Assembly: GCF_000931935.2 (NCBI RefSeq)
Contig: NZ_AZAC01000038.1
Coordinates: 1-64,000 of the forward strand
Length of the DNA: 64,000 bases
Source: Dethiosulfatarculus sandiegensis
Lineage (GTDB): Bacteria; Desulfobacterota; Desulfarculia; Desulfarculales; Desulfarculaceae
Direction of reading: 5' to 3'
Shown here piece after piece: positions 43,236 through 52,645 of this stretch. A model generated the notes under the pieces. It made no database searches and was not told the origin of the DNA. It worked only from the letters and a program-made list of their open reading frames with translations. Numbering within the stretch: the stretch's first letter is position 1; every line of letters begins with the position of its first letter. Both the position numbers and the translations under genes were made by a program.

Positions 43236-43718
43236 ATGAAAAAAATGCGGCTCAGCCTGTTTGTCTGTCTGGTTCTTCTTTTGGCTCTGGTACTTCCGGC
43301 AAACGCTACGAACTATCGATCTTTTTTTAAACTGAAAGGTGTGGACGGCCCACACCGGATAATGGGCTCTGGGGGATGGTTTGACTGTGTAAACGTCATG
43401 TTCAGCATTAAAGGACTGAAGCGGATTGACAAACTTCTGGCTAATCCGGGCAGCATCTCAGCCCAAATCTTCACCTCTAAAAAGCGTCCCTATAATTTCT
43501 TTGTTGTGAAAAAAACTCATGCCCGCCAGGATGATTTCAAAAAACTGCTCAAGGCCCGCACCAAGGTCACCCTGGGGAAAATTTTATATAAGACAAATAA
43601 CGGTGACAAGATCGGGCTGGATCTGAAAGGGGTGCGGGTCTCGGCAATCACTCCCAGGGGCGCGGCCGACCGGCTGGTGCTGAAGGTTGACCAGGTAAGC
43701 ATAGGGCCTGTCAAATAA
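43236..43718 (+). CDS. Secreted protein of unknown function
   Basis: 160 aa. Signal peptide (KKMRLSLFVCLVLLLALVLPANA, cleavage after Ala 24). The mature part has beta-rich character with one Cys (GGWFDCVNVMFSI). A C-terminal stretch, VRVSAITPRGAADRLVLKVDQVSIG, looks like a final strand pair. GGAAAAC before the ATG. No family recognised. Confidence 0.7.
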   Translation: MKKMRLSLFVCLVLLLALVLPANATNYRSFFKLKGVDGPHRIMGSGGWFDCVNVMFSIKGLKRIDKLLANPGSISAQIFTSKKRPYNFFVVKKTHARQDDFKKLLKARTKVTLGKILYKTNNGDKIGLDLKGVRVSAITPRGAADRLVLKVDQVSIGPVK

Positions 43719-43919
43719 AATTCAAAGCTGCCCGGTTATCTGAATATAGCCGGGCGGCCTGTTTATACACCTGAAAGTCAGACCGCATTTTTCAAATAAT
43801 TCTCTTATTTTTTTTACCAATCACTCCACCGGGAAAAACAAAACTTCAAAAAAAAGCCATTTACTGTAAAAATATAAGGCATAATTCAGGGACAATATTT
43901 CGGTTTAAGGAGACGCATC

Positions 43920-44072
43920 ATGTGCGACTGTTGCGGAAAAAGCCACCCGGGTCATCACTGTCATGAAGATGATAAACACCACGAGCACGACCAAAAGGCG
44001 CAACCAGTATTCACCATACTGGAAGCCGGTGCAGTAGAACCCCAAAAAGAAGAAAAAGGCCCCAAAGCCTGA
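43920..44072 (+). CDS. 50-aa Cys/His-rich protein, possible metal binder
   Basis: Starts at ATG 43920 with AAGGAG 7 nt upstream, an excellent site. The N-terminus MCDCCGKSHPGHHCHEDDKHHEHD has four Cys and seven His within 24 residues, followed by a short hydrophobic FTILEAGAVEP and a Lys/Glu tail. No signal peptide. The density of ligands suggests binding of zinc, nickel or copper. It is preceded by an AT-rich stretch suitable for its own promoter. Too short for routine gene finders, so easily missed. Confidence 0.7.
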   Translation: MCDCCGKSHPGHHCHEDDKHHEHDQKAQPVFTILEAGAVEPQKEEKGPKA

Positions 44073-44271
44073 TTTCGACCTCTGGTCACCCGGTTTTCAA
44101 AACCCAATAAAGTCCACACGCAAAACTAAGCCCAGTAAGGCGTTGGTGCGAGTCTCGATCCGTCTATCTGACTAAACTTACAATTATTTTAGAATGCACT
44201 TTCTTAAAACGGTTTTATTCTGAAAAAAGCCGCACGCTAGGCTTAAGCATTAGTTCAGTGATAATAAAAAT

Positions 44272-45447
44272 ATGACAACTTCCCCAAATAGGGTGCGTCT
44301 TGCCATACTTGGCGCGGCAATATTTGTCTCCATGCTCGGTGTGGGCATTATTGTTCCCTTTTTACCGATCTACGCTCAAACCATGGGGGCCACGGGCCTC
44401 ACCCTGGGCCTCATTTTCAGTGCCTTTTCCCTGGCCAGAGCGGTTGCCATGCCCCTGGTGGGGGCACTTAGCGACCGCCATGGGCGCAAAAGATTCATTG
44501 TCGCCGGTCTGGGAGGCTACAGTGTTGTAGCCCTGGCCATGATCACAGCAGACAGCGCCTGGGACATTATTTTGCTGCGAGCCTTGCACGGCGTTTTCGC
44601 AGCCATGGTGTTGCCGGTGAGCATGGCCCTGGTGGCGGATATCTCGCCCTCGGGACGGGAGGGGCGCACCTTTGGCTCCTTTAACACCGCCCTGCTCCTG
44701 GGCATGGGCATGGGACCTTTTTTGGGCGGCGCAATCTATGACTACTTTGGAGTAGCCGCCAACTTCATTATTATGGCCGCCATGAGCGCCGTCAGCCTTT
44801 TGATGATAGCCCTCAAAATCAAGGACCCGAAAGCCGTCCAGGAGCCAGCAAACAAAAACTCCGCCTGGACCAATCAGTTAATTCTCCTAAAAGATCGCCA
44901 AATATGGGGCATATGTCTTTGCAGGGCCGGAAACGCGGCGGCCATGGGCTGTCTTTTGGCCTTTTTACCGGTTCTGAGCCAGGAAAAAGGGCTTTCCAGC
45001 ATCAAAGTAGGTTTGCTTTTGGGGGCAAACATGTTTGTCATGACTGCCCTGCAATCACTGGCCGGAAGGCTCGCTGACAAATGGCCCAGAGCGCTCATGG
45101 CAGGCTCGGCCCAGTTGGCCATTGCCCTTTCCCGCATGATGCTGCCTTTGGCCGGAGGATTTGAGACCCTGCTCATCCTGGTGATGCTCGACGGAATAGG
45201 GGCCGGCATGGTTATCCCCCCCTTAAGCGCCCTGGCGGTAAGCCACGGACGCCGCCTGGGCTCGGGCATGGGAGTGGTGATGGGCCTTCTAACCCTAGCC
45301 ATGAGCGTGGGCTTTTTCAGCGGCCCGCTTTTGGCAGGACTGGTCACGGATATCTGGAATATAAACGCCGCTTTTTGGCTGGCCGGAACCTTGGCCGGCC
45401 TGGGCGCAGTGGCCGTGCTTTTGATGACCAAGTCAAAAGTGGATTAA
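44272..45447 (+). CDS. MFS transporter (drug:H+ antiporter-like)
   Basis: 391 aa with 12 predicted membrane segments. Motif A GALSDRHGRKRF lies in the loop after segment 2, and LHGVFAAMVLPVSMALVADISP is the motif around segments 4-5. The 12-TM arrangement with motif A fits the DHA1 multidrug efflux group, but the substrate cannot be inferred. The second half repeats the fold (GRLADKWPRALM). Transcribed alone. Confidence 0.88.
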   Translation: MTTSPNRVRLAILGAAIFVSMLGVGIIVPFLPIYAQTMGATGLTLGLIFSAFSLARAVAMPLVGALSDRHGRKRFIVAGLGGYSVVALAMITADSAWDIILLRALHGVFAAMVLPVSMALVADISPSGREGRTFGSFNTALLLGMGMGPFLGGAIYDYFGVAANFIIMAAMSAVSLLMIALKIKDPKAVQEPANKNSAWTNQLILLKDRQIWGICLCRAGNAAAMGCLLAFLPVLSQEKGLSSIKVGLLLGANMFVMTALQSLAGRLADKWPRALMAGSAQLAIALSRMMLPLAGGFETLLILVMLDGIGAGMVIPPLSALAVSHGRRLGSGMGVVMGLLTLAMSVGFFSGPLLAGLVTDIWNINAAFWLAGTLAGLGAVAVLLMTKSKVD

Positions 45448-45638
45448 CCGAAAAACACCTAAACCAAAGGCCGTTGCCTTAGAAACAACTCGTCCGGACG
45501 GTAAGAAGAAGGCTGTTTCTAAAATCCCGGCAGGCTATCCCCAAACAGCCCGCCAAAGAATAAATTCATCAATATCGGGCATGAAGAGTTCAAAAATCAG
45601 CGTAATGCTATGATTCCAGTTAACCCAAAAGGATGATA

Positions 45639-46274
45639 ATGAACCTGCTGTTTGATCTGGATGGAACCCTAACCAATCCTTTTCCGGGCATTACCAACTG
45701 TATTATCTATGCCTTGAAGAAAGTGGGGATAGAACCACCGGCTCGAAAGGACCTCACCTGGTGCATAGGGCCGCCTCTATTAGGCAGCCTGGAAAAATTA
45801 CTGGGTTCCGATGACAAAGACTTGGCTGAAACCGCCTTGGCTCACTATCGAGAGCGATTCGGCTCAAAGGGTTTGTTTGAAAATCAGGTTTATGAGGGCA
45901 TTCCCGAGGCCTTGCGGGTTTTACGAAAAGCAGGCAATTCATTGTTTGTAGCCACCTCCAAGCCCGCAGTCTACGCCCGAAAGATTATCGATCATTTTGG
46001 TTTGGATATCTATTTTGAACAGGTTTACGGCAGTGAACTGGATGGGACCCGGACAAATAAAATCCATTTATTGGCCCACATCATGGCAAAAGAATCCATG
46101 GCCGCGGCAGACACCCTGATGATAGGCGACCGCAGGCATGACATCATAGGAGCCCGTGAAAACGGAATTTCCGGAATCGGGGTTTTATGGGGATTTGGGA
46201 CCAGAGCCGAACTTGAGGAATCCGGCGCAAAACGCATTATTGAAAAACCGGCTGATTTGAAGGGGTTATTTTAG
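45639..46274 (+). CDS. HAD-superfamily phosphatase (phosphoglycolate phosphatase-like)
   Basis: 211 aa from ATG 45639 (AAAAGG 6 nt upstream; ATG 45633 overlaps that site). HAD motif I FDLDGTLTNPFP, motif II VATSKP, motif III lysine in KIIDHFGLD/ARK, motif IV IGDRRHDIIGARENG. The helical cap follows motif I as in Gph/PgmB. A 5'-nucleotidase-like activity is equally possible. Confidence 0.88.
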   Translation: MNLLFDLDGTLTNPFPGITNCIIYALKKVGIEPPARKDLTWCIGPPLLGSLEKLLGSDDKDLAETALAHYRERFGSKGLFENQVYEGIPEALRVLRKAGNSLFVATSKPAVYARKIIDHFGLDIYFEQVYGSELDGTRTNKIHLLAHIMAKESMAAADTLMIGDRRHDIIGARENGISGIGVLWGFGTRAELEESGAKRIIEKPADLKGLF

Positions 46275-46327
46275 ATCCTATCAATAATTAAAGCTGCGTG
46301 CGGATCTGAGATTGGGAAGGGGGGCCA

Positions 46328-46882
46328 TTAATCCGTCACTTCCCGATCAAATCCGGCCACAAAGAGCTCTTCGCCCAGGTAAAAAGGAATCGCTACAAAT
46401 TCAAAAATATTGGGCCTGGCATCCGGGCGTTTCCAGGATGCGCGCCCGGTGTAGGGAATCAAAAACTCGGTCTTGGCCTGCATGGAGGCGCTGATTTTGG
46501 CGCTGTGCCGCCTGGTTTGAAACAGCCGCATATCACCGGTTCTCAGCAATTGCCGAAGGCTTCTGCCTGACATCTCCGTGAGCCTTTGGTTCGCGGCAAT
46601 GAGCTGGCGGATAAAACTGTCCGGCCAGCGTCGGGTCAGGGTCACCCCTACTTCCGGATTATCGTATACGGCCCGGCAGACCAGATTCATCTCCTGGGGG
46701 TCTTTTCTGGACAAAATAGAAGAAAGCTGGAATATGGGTGAGGACCCCAGATCCAAATGAGGAGCCAGCCATTTCTCAAAAAACTCCGGAGCTATCTCCA
46801 GCAGCCCGCTCAAGGCGGTGGGCATCCAAACCAAGAGCACCGGGGCCTCTTTTGTCAGCACTTCCACCTCGTTTTGAATCAT
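46328..46882 (-). CDS. Hypothetical protein
   Basis: 184 aa from ATG 46882, which has GAGG 7 nt upstream; a longer frame to 46987 lacks a site. Soluble, mixed alpha/beta; segments include FEKWLAPHLDLGSSPIFQLSSIL and MRLFQTRRHSAKISASMQAKTEFLIPY. No family recognised and neighbours give no clue. Confidence 0.6.
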   Translation of the reverse strand: MIQNEVEVLTKEAPVLLVWMPTALSGLLEIAPEFFEKWLAPHLDLGSSPIFQLSSILSRKDPQEMNLVCRAVYDNPEVGVTLTRRWPDSFIRQLIAANQRLTEMSGRSLRQLLRTGDMRLFQTRRHSAKISASMQAKTEFLIPYTGRASWKRPDARPNIFEFVAIPFYLGEELFVAGFDREVTD

Positions 46883-47248
46883 GCCCGATCCTCGGCGGGG
46901 CAGGCCAAAGGTAGGTTTTGTTATGTCAGCCTTTTTGGGGAAACTTTTTACCCCCACCTTTTGGCGAACGCGGCCCGACCAAGCCACATAGATTAAAAAT
47001 TACACGACCTTGGGATGTCATCCCATAAACCTCTAGGCAAAGATCACAACGAAAAATCCAAGGTCTAATCTTTTCCCGGCATATTCCAAGTATACCGATT
47101 TTACCCATAGTCACAATGCCAGGTTAAGAAACAAAAATCGTCAAACCGCGTGAACACCTCTTACCAAGTCTTGACTGCCTCATTTACGAAGGGTATTTTT
47201 TATCAATTGTTAATGCTTGATCCCCCCTAAATTTCCGGGAAGGACTCC

Positions 47249-48679
47249 ATGGATTTTGAAGCCGTCATAGGGCTGGAGGTCCACGCCCAGCTTTTGACAA
47301 AAACCAAAATATTCTGCTCATGCTCCACCAGCTTCGGGCAGCCGCCCAACACCAATGTCTGCCCCTTGTGCCTTGGCATGCCCGGCGTGCTGCCGGTTCT
47401 GAACAAAAAGGTTGTGGAGTTTGCCATAAAAGCGGCCCTGGCCACCAACTGCCGGGTTGCTTCCAAAAGCGTTTGGGCCAGAAAAAATTATTTTTACCCG
47501 GACCTTCCCAAGGCCTATCAGATCAGCCAGTACGAACTGCCGATTGCCGAACACGGGCATCTCAATATTGAAGTCGAAGGCGAAAAAAGCACCATCGGCA
47601 TTACCAGAATCCACATGGAGGAAGACGCAGGCAAGCTGGTCCATGATCCTCACCAGCAGGTGAGCTATGTGGACTTTAACAGAACCGGCGTCCCCTTAAT
47701 TGAAATAGTCAGCGAACCGGACATGCGCACCCCTGAGCAGGCGGCAGCCTATTTAAGGGCTTTGCGCAACGTTTTGGTTTACCTGGAGATCTGCGACGGC
47801 AACATGGAGGAAGGTTCTTTCCGCTGTGATGCCAACATCAGTTTAAGGCCAAGGGGGCAAAAAGAATTCGGCACCAGGGCCGAAATAAAAAACATGAACT
47901 CCTTCCGCAATGTGGCCAAAGCCCTGGATTATGAAATCCGCAGGCAAAGGGCTCTTTTGGAGAGCGGAGGAGAGGTGCGGCAGGAAACCAGGCTTTGGGA
48001 CGCAAACGGGGGCAAGACACTTTCCATGCGCGGCAAGGAAGAAGCCCACGATTACCGCTATTTCCCGGACCCGGATCTTTTACCACTTTTGGTTGACCAA
48101 GACTGGGTGGAAAGCCTTAACCAAAATCTGCCCGAACTTCCCGAGGCCAAACGGCTTCGGTTTGTGGAACAATACGGCCTGCCGGCCTATGACGCGGAAG
48201 TCTTGACCGCCTCAAGGCATTTGGCCGACTATTTTGAAAAGGTTGTACAACAAAAGGTCCCTGCCAAGGCGGCCAGCAACCTTATTATGGGAGACCTTCT
48301 GGGCCAGCTCCACGCGGCCGGTCTGGATATCCGTCAAAGCCCTGTTTCTCCGGAAGCCATGGCCGAATTGCTAAACCTGGTGGACTCGGGAGAATTAAGC
48401 GGTAAGATGGGCAAAGAGGTCTTTTCCGAAATGTTCGAAAACAACGAAAGCGCAAGCAGGGTTGTGGAACGAAAAGGCCTCAGGCAGGTAAGCGATATGG
48501 GAGAGCTTACCGCCGTTTTAGAACAGATATTGGCCGATAACCCCCAACAGGTGGAACAGTTCAGGGCAGGCAAGGAAAAGCTGAAAGGCTTTTTCGTGGG
48601 CCAGGCCATGAAAGCCACCAAGGGACAGGCCAACCCCAAGCTGGTCAACCAGCTGCTGGATACCCTTTTGAAAGGTTAA
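47249..48679 (+). CDS. gatB: Aspartyl/glutamyl-tRNA amidotransferase subunit B
   Basis: 476 aa, the normal length. GatB converts Asp-tRNA(Asn)/Glu-tRNA(Gln) to the amide using ammonia from GatA. Motifs: VIGLEVHAQLLTKTKIFCSCSTSFG, CPLCLGMPGVLPVLN (zinc and kinase cradle), IGITRIHMEEDAGKL, PLIEIVSEPDMRTPEQA, and SFRCDANISLRPRG; the YqeY-like tail closes the protein. gatA and gatC are not in the window. It is followed by mtnA after 5 nt. Confidence 0.97.
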   Translation: MDFEAVIGLEVHAQLLTKTKIFCSCSTSFGQPPNTNVCPLCLGMPGVLPVLNKKVVEFAIKAALATNCRVASKSVWARKNYFYPDLPKAYQISQYELPIAEHGHLNIEVEGEKSTIGITRIHMEEDAGKLVHDPHQQVSYVDFNRTGVPLIEIVSEPDMRTPEQAAAYLRALRNVLVYLEICDGNMEEGSFRCDANISLRPRGQKEFGTRAEIKNMNSFRNVAKALDYEIRRQRALLESGGEVRQETRLWDANGGKTLSMRGKEEAHDYRYFPDPDLLPLLVDQDWVESLNQNLPELPEAKRLRFVEQYGLPAYDAEVLTASRHLADYFEKVVQQKVPAKAASNLIMGDLLGQLHAAGLDIRQSPVSPEAMAELLNLVDSGELSGKMGKEVFSEMFENNESASRVVERKGLRQVSDMGELTAVLEQILADNPQQVEQFRAGKEKLKGFFVGQAMKATKGQANPKLVNQLLDTLLKG

Positions 48680-48684
48680 GACAA

Positions 48685-49734
48685 GTGATTCCTACATTGT
48701 ACTGGGAGGACGATGTAGTAATGATCCTGGATCAGCGCAAGCTGCCGGGCAAGACTGTATTCATGCCTTGTCGCGACATGCGCCGGGTGATCTACTGCAT
48801 TCAGACCCTGGCCACCAGGGGCGCGCCTGCCATTGGCGTAGCCGCCGCCATGGGCCTGGCCCTGGCTGCCCGAAGCATCCGAATTAAAAACAAAGACCTT
48901 TTCATGGAGCGTTTTGCCGAAAAGGTCGAGGTTATGAGGGCCGCCCGGCCCACGGCTGTGAATTTGAGCTGGGCCTGCGACAGAATCCTGAACCTGGTCG
49001 CCAAAAGCGACCTGGATATCGAAGGCATCAAAGCGCTTATCAAGGACGAAAGCCAGCGCATGCTGGATGAGGATATAGAGATAAACCGTGCCATGGGTAA
49101 AAACGGCGCGGCCGTGGTTCCGGACCCGGCGGTGATCATTACCCATTGCAATGCCGGTTCACTGGCCACCGGTGGTTACGGTACGGCCCTGGGGGTTGTC
49201 AGAGCAGCCCATGAGGCAGGTAAAAAGGTCAGTGTTATTGCCGATGAGACCAGGCCCCTTCTGCAGGGCGCCCGTCTAACGGCCTGGGAGATGGTCCAGG
49301 AGGGCATTCCCGTAAAGGTAGCGGTAGACTCCTCGTCGGGCGTACTTATGTCCAGGGAAATGGTGGATATTTGTGTTGTGGGTGCGGACCGCATAGCCAA
49401 AAACGGCGATGCGGCCAACAAAATCGGCACCTTCAACCTGGCTTTGCAGGCCCAGAGGCACAATGTGCCGTTTTATGTGGCCGCGCCGCTTTCCACTGTG
49501 GACCTGGACACCCCCACTGGAGAGGCCATCCCCATCGAAGAGCGGGACCCGGCCGAGGTAACCCATATAGGGGGCCGCCTTCTGGCTCCGCCGGAAGCAG
49601 ACGCCCTAAATTTTGCCTTTGATGTGACTCCGAATGACCTGATTACAGGAATTATTACTGAAGTGGGAGTTCTCAAGGCGCCTTATATCGAGAGTCTGTC
49701 CCGCGCGAAAGCGGGACTCATATCCAAGGAGTGA
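48685..49734 (+). CDS. mtnA: Methylthioribose-1-phosphate isomerase
   Basis: 349 aa, GTG start. It isomerises 5-methylthioribose-1-phosphate to the ribulose form in methionine salvage. Motifs: LATRGAPAIGVAAAMG, ITHCNAGSLATGGYGTALGV (catalytic Cys), and VGADRIAKNGDAANKIGT with the catalytic Asp in GADRI. Related eIF-2B-type proteins share the fold, but these motifs are specific. It lies between gatB and ilvE with gaps of 5 and 7 nt, so the three are probably one operon. No mtnK or other salvage gene is nearby. Confidence 0.93.
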   Translation: MIPTLYWEDDVVMILDQRKLPGKTVFMPCRDMRRVIYCIQTLATRGAPAIGVAAAMGLALAARSIRIKNKDLFMERFAEKVEVMRAARPTAVNLSWACDRILNLVAKSDLDIEGIKALIKDESQRMLDEDIEINRAMGKNGAAVVPDPAVIITHCNAGSLATGGYGTALGVVRAAHEAGKKVSVIADETRPLLQGARLTAWEMVQEGIPVKVAVDSSSGVLMSREMVDICVVGADRIAKNGDAANKIGTFNLALQAQRHNVPFYVAAPLSTVDLDTPTGEAIPIEERDPAEVTHIGGRLLAPPEADALNFAFDVTPNDLITGIITEVGVLKAPYIESLSRAKAGLISKE

Positions 49735-49741
49735 GGGAATC

Positions 49742-50815
49742 ATGGAAATCAAAAAAAACCTGCTGCCTGCCGACAAACTGCAACCCAAACCCAAAGATGA
49801 AAATGCCTTGGGATTTGGTCGTATTTTCGCCGATCATCTTTTTGCTATGGACTATGAAGAGGGCAAGGGCTGGATCAATGCCCGCATTGACCCCTACGGC
49901 CCCATCGCCCTCGACCCGGCCGCATTGGTGTTGCATTACGGCCAAGAGGTTTTCGAAGGCATGAAGGCCTACTATGGCAAGGACGGGGGAGTCTATCTGT
50001 TCCGCCCTGAGGCCAATATCAAGCGCATGGCCAATTCCTGTGCCAGGCTCTGCATGCCCGCCCCTGACAAGGACATCTTTTTAGAAGGCCTGATGGAGCT
50101 TCTGCGCACCGAAAAAGGCTGGATCCCCAAGGCTCCGGGCACCAGCCTTTACATCCGCCCCAACATGATCGCCACCGAGGCCGCCCTGGGGGTCAAGGTG
50201 AGCGACAACTACCTGTTCTATATCATGGTGGGACCTGTGGGAGCCTACTATCCCGAAGGCTTTGCCCCCACTAAAATCTACGTGGAAGAAAAATACGTGC
50301 GGGCCGCGCCCGGCGGCCTGGGAGAGGCCAAGACAGCGGCCAACTACGCAGCCAGCCTGTTTGCCGGAGAAAAGGCCCATGAGGAAGGCTACACCCAGGT
50401 GCTCTGGCTCGATGCCTGCGACAAAAAGACCATCGAAGAGGTCGGAACCTCCAACATGTTCTTTGTGATCGACGGCGAAGTCACCACCGCCCCCTTGGAC
50501 GGCACCATCCTTCCAGGCATCACCCGCGACTCGGCGATCACCCTTTGCAAGCATTGGAACATCCCGGTGAGCGAGCGCAAAATCACCATCGACGAGGTGA
50601 TCAAGGCCCAGGAAGACGGCAGGCTTGACGAGGCCTTTGGCAGCGGCACCGCCGCGGTGATCAGCCCTGTGGGCTCCTTCACCTACCGCGGCCAGGAAAT
50701 CCCGGTGGGCAAGGGCGAGACGGGCGATATCTCCCGCCGCCTGTATGACGAGATCACCGGCATCCAGTGGGGCGAACGTCCCGATCCCTTTGGCTGGGTG
50801 ACCAAGGTCTGCTAG
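49742..50815 (+). CDS. ilvE: Branched-chain amino acid aminotransferase
   Basis: 357 aa, class IV PLP aminotransferase of the eukaryote-like/actinobacterial length class. The catalytic lysine is K197 in GEAKTAANYAAS. Other motifs: YGQEVFEGMKAY, FRPEANIKRM, TSNMFFVIDGEV and DGTILPGITRDSAI. Makes Val, Leu and Ile from their keto acids with glutamate. Ribosome-binding site GGAGTGAGG 8 nt before the ATG, overlapping the mtnA stop region. Confidence 0.95.
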   Translation: MEIKKNLLPADKLQPKPKDENALGFGRIFADHLFAMDYEEGKGWINARIDPYGPIALDPAALVLHYGQEVFEGMKAYYGKDGGVYLFRPEANIKRMANSCARLCMPAPDKDIFLEGLMELLRTEKGWIPKAPGTSLYIRPNMIATEAALGVKVSDNYLFYIMVGPVGAYYPEGFAPTKIYVEEKYVRAAPGGLGEAKTAANYAASLFAGEKAHEEGYTQVLWLDACDKKTIEEVGTSNMFFVIDGEVTTAPLDGTILPGITRDSAITLCKHWNIPVSERKITIDEVIKAQEDGRLDEAFGSGTAAVISPVGSFTYRGQEIPVGKGETGDISRRLYDEITGIQWGERPDPFGWVTKVC

Positions 50816-50836
50816 CCTTAGCGAAAAATTAATCTA

Positions 50837-50868
50837 AAAAAACCCGGGCCGCCTGGCCCGGGTTTTTT
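50837..50868. terminator. Bidirectional terminator between ilvE and pyrD
   Basis: AAAAAACCCGGGCC pairs with GGCCCGGGTTTTTT around GCCT. It has T runs in both directions and separates the convergent ilvE and pyrD units. Confidence 0.9.
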
Positions 50869-50887
50869 AGCTCTAAAGCAGCTTTTA

Positions 50888-51808
50888 TCAGCTTAAAAGG
50901 CCGCCGATCAACTCCCTGACCTCGGCGATTCCCTGCTCCTTCATGAAAGCAGCCAGCTCATCGGCAATACGCACACAGGAAGCGGGGTCCGAGAAACTGG
51001 CGGTGCCCACCTGAACCGCACTGGCCCCGGCCAAGAGGTATTCAGCCACATCACTACCGGTCATGATGCCGCCCATGCCCACAACAGGCAAATCCACGGC
51101 CCGGGACACCTGATGCACCATGCGCAGGCCCACGGGTTTAATAGCCGGGCCGCTTAACCCGCCATATACGTTGCCCAGCTTGGGTTTTCTGGTGCGGGCG
51201 TCAATAGCCATGGCCAAGATGGTGTTGATCAGGCTCAAGGCATCGGCCCCGGCATCTGCGGCAGCCTTGGCCATGGGCACGGGGTCCGCCACGTTGGGAG
51301 TCAACTTGACCCAGAGCGGCAGGCTGGTCTTTTGGCGCACCACACGGGTAAGCTCATACACGGCCTTGGCATCCTGGCCAAAAGCCATGCCCCCGCCCTT
51401 TACATTGGGGCAGGAGACATTCAATTCCAGGGCGTCCACCCCCTGACGGGCATCCAGGGCCTGGGCCAGTTTTTCAAACTCTTCGGCCGATTCACCATAA
51501 AGGTTGACCACACACCTGGCCCGAGTTTTTTCCACCAAAGGCAGTTTATCCGCTAAAAATTTCTCAAGGCCTATATTGGCCAGGCCAATGGCGTTCAACA
51601 TGCCGCAGGCAGTCTCGGCAATGCGCGGAGGCTGGTTGCCGTCCCTGGGCTCGAGGCTCACTCCCTTGGTTACAAAACCGCCGATTTTTTCCAGATCCAG
51701 GTAATCGTCATATTCCCGGCCATAGCCAAAGGTGCCGCTGGCCGCGATCACCGGAGAGGAAAATAAAAGCCCAGCTATATCAACAGCCAGTGAAGGCTCT
51801 TTTGTCAT
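50888..51808 (-). CDS. pyrD: Dihydroorotate dehydrogenase, class 1B catalytic subunit
   Basis: 306 aa. Oxidises dihydroorotate to orotate in pyrimidine synthesis. TIM-barrel signatures: GTFGYGREYDDYLDLEKIGGFVTKGVS, ELNVSCPNVKGGGMAFGQD (the catalytic Cys region), PLWVKLTPNV, and VGMGGIMTGSDVAEYLLAGASAVQVGTA. The class 1B form works with the PyrK subunit, encoded just upstream on the same strand, and passes electrons to NAD+. Gap to pyrK is 60 nt. Confidence 0.96.
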   Translation of the reverse strand: MTKEPSLAVDIAGLLFSSPVIAASGTFGYGREYDDYLDLEKIGGFVTKGVSLEPRDGNQPPRIAETACGMLNAIGLANIGLEKFLADKLPLVEKTRARCVVNLYGESAEEFEKLAQALDARQGVDALELNVSCPNVKGGGMAFGQDAKAVYELTRVVRQKTSLPLWVKLTPNVADPVPMAKAAADAGADALSLINTILAMAIDARTRKPKLGNVYGGLSGPAIKPVGLRMVHQVSRAVDLPVVGMGGIMTGSDVAEYLLAGASAVQVGTASFSDPASCVRIADELAAFMKEQGIAEVRELIGGLLS

Positions 51809-51868
51809 TCAAAAACTCCTTTTTTCATGACCCTGTCAGCCCGTAGCAACAATCAAAAGCAGGGCTTT

Positions 51869-52645
51869 TTAAACTCTTTCCCAATCCACTTTTCCGGCAT
51901 CCACCACCGGCCCTTCCTTACAGACCCTCAGATAGCCGCCTTGGCTGGCGGGAACCGCGCAGCCCAGACATGCTCCCAGGCCACAGGCCATGGGAGCTTC
52001 CAGAGAAGCATCCAGCGGAACCTGTTTTTCGGCGCAGACCTGGGCCACTGCCTTGAGCATAGGCAAGGGGCCGCAGGCCAGCACCCCGTCTATACCTGCC
52101 AGTTTTTCATCCAGGCCGCCGGTGATCAGCCCCGTTTCCCCATAAGTGCCGTCTTCGGTAATGATCTGCCAGGGGGCGCCTGAGATGAAGTAACGACCGT
52201 CACTATCATAATATCCCTCCACCAGGTCTCTCACCGTGGCGGCTCCATAGATAGATTCAGGATCCACCCCGTTTTCCTGCAGATAAGAGGCGGCAAAAGC
52301 CAGGGAGGCAATGCCCATGCCTCCTGCCAGCAAAAGGGGCTTTCTATAATCCAGGTTATAGCCCGTGCCCAAAGGGCCCCAGGCCTCCACTATATCCCCT
52401 GCCGAAAACCCGCTCAAAAGGGCTGTCCCCCGCCCGATAATCTTGTAAAGGACGGAAAGGCTGTTTTCAGTAACCCCGTGAATGGAAAAAGGACGCGCCA
52501 AAAGCGGGTCCCGGCCGGGCGCGGGTTTCAGCATCACAAACTGACCGGGCATAGCCCCCCGTCCCAATTCATGGGGCTCTAATTCCAATAAATAGACACC
52601 CTCACCTGCAGGTTGATTGGATATCACCTTGACCCGCAAACTCAT
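51869..52645 (-). CDS. pyrK: Dihydroorotate dehydrogenase electron-transfer subunit
   Basis: 258 aa. FAD/NAD reductase fold with RPFSIHG (FAD), GGMGIASLAFAASYL (NAD) and a C-terminal [2Fe-2S] loop MACGLGACLGCAV...RVCKEGP. It takes electrons from PyrD. Its start overlaps the stop of pgeF by 4 nt. Confidence 0.94.
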   Translation of the reverse strand: MSLRVKVISNQPAGEGVYLLELEPHELGRGAMPGQFVMLKPAPGRDPLLARPFSIHGVTENSLSVLYKIIGRGTALLSGFSAGDIVEAWGPLGTGYNLDYRKPLLLAGGMGIASLAFAASYLQENGVDPESIYGAATVRDLVEGYYDSDGRYFISGAPWQIITEDGTYGETGLITGGLDEKLAGIDGVLACGPLPMLKAVAQVCAEKQVPLDASLEAPMACGLGACLGCAVPASQGGYLRVCKEGPVVDAGKVDWERV

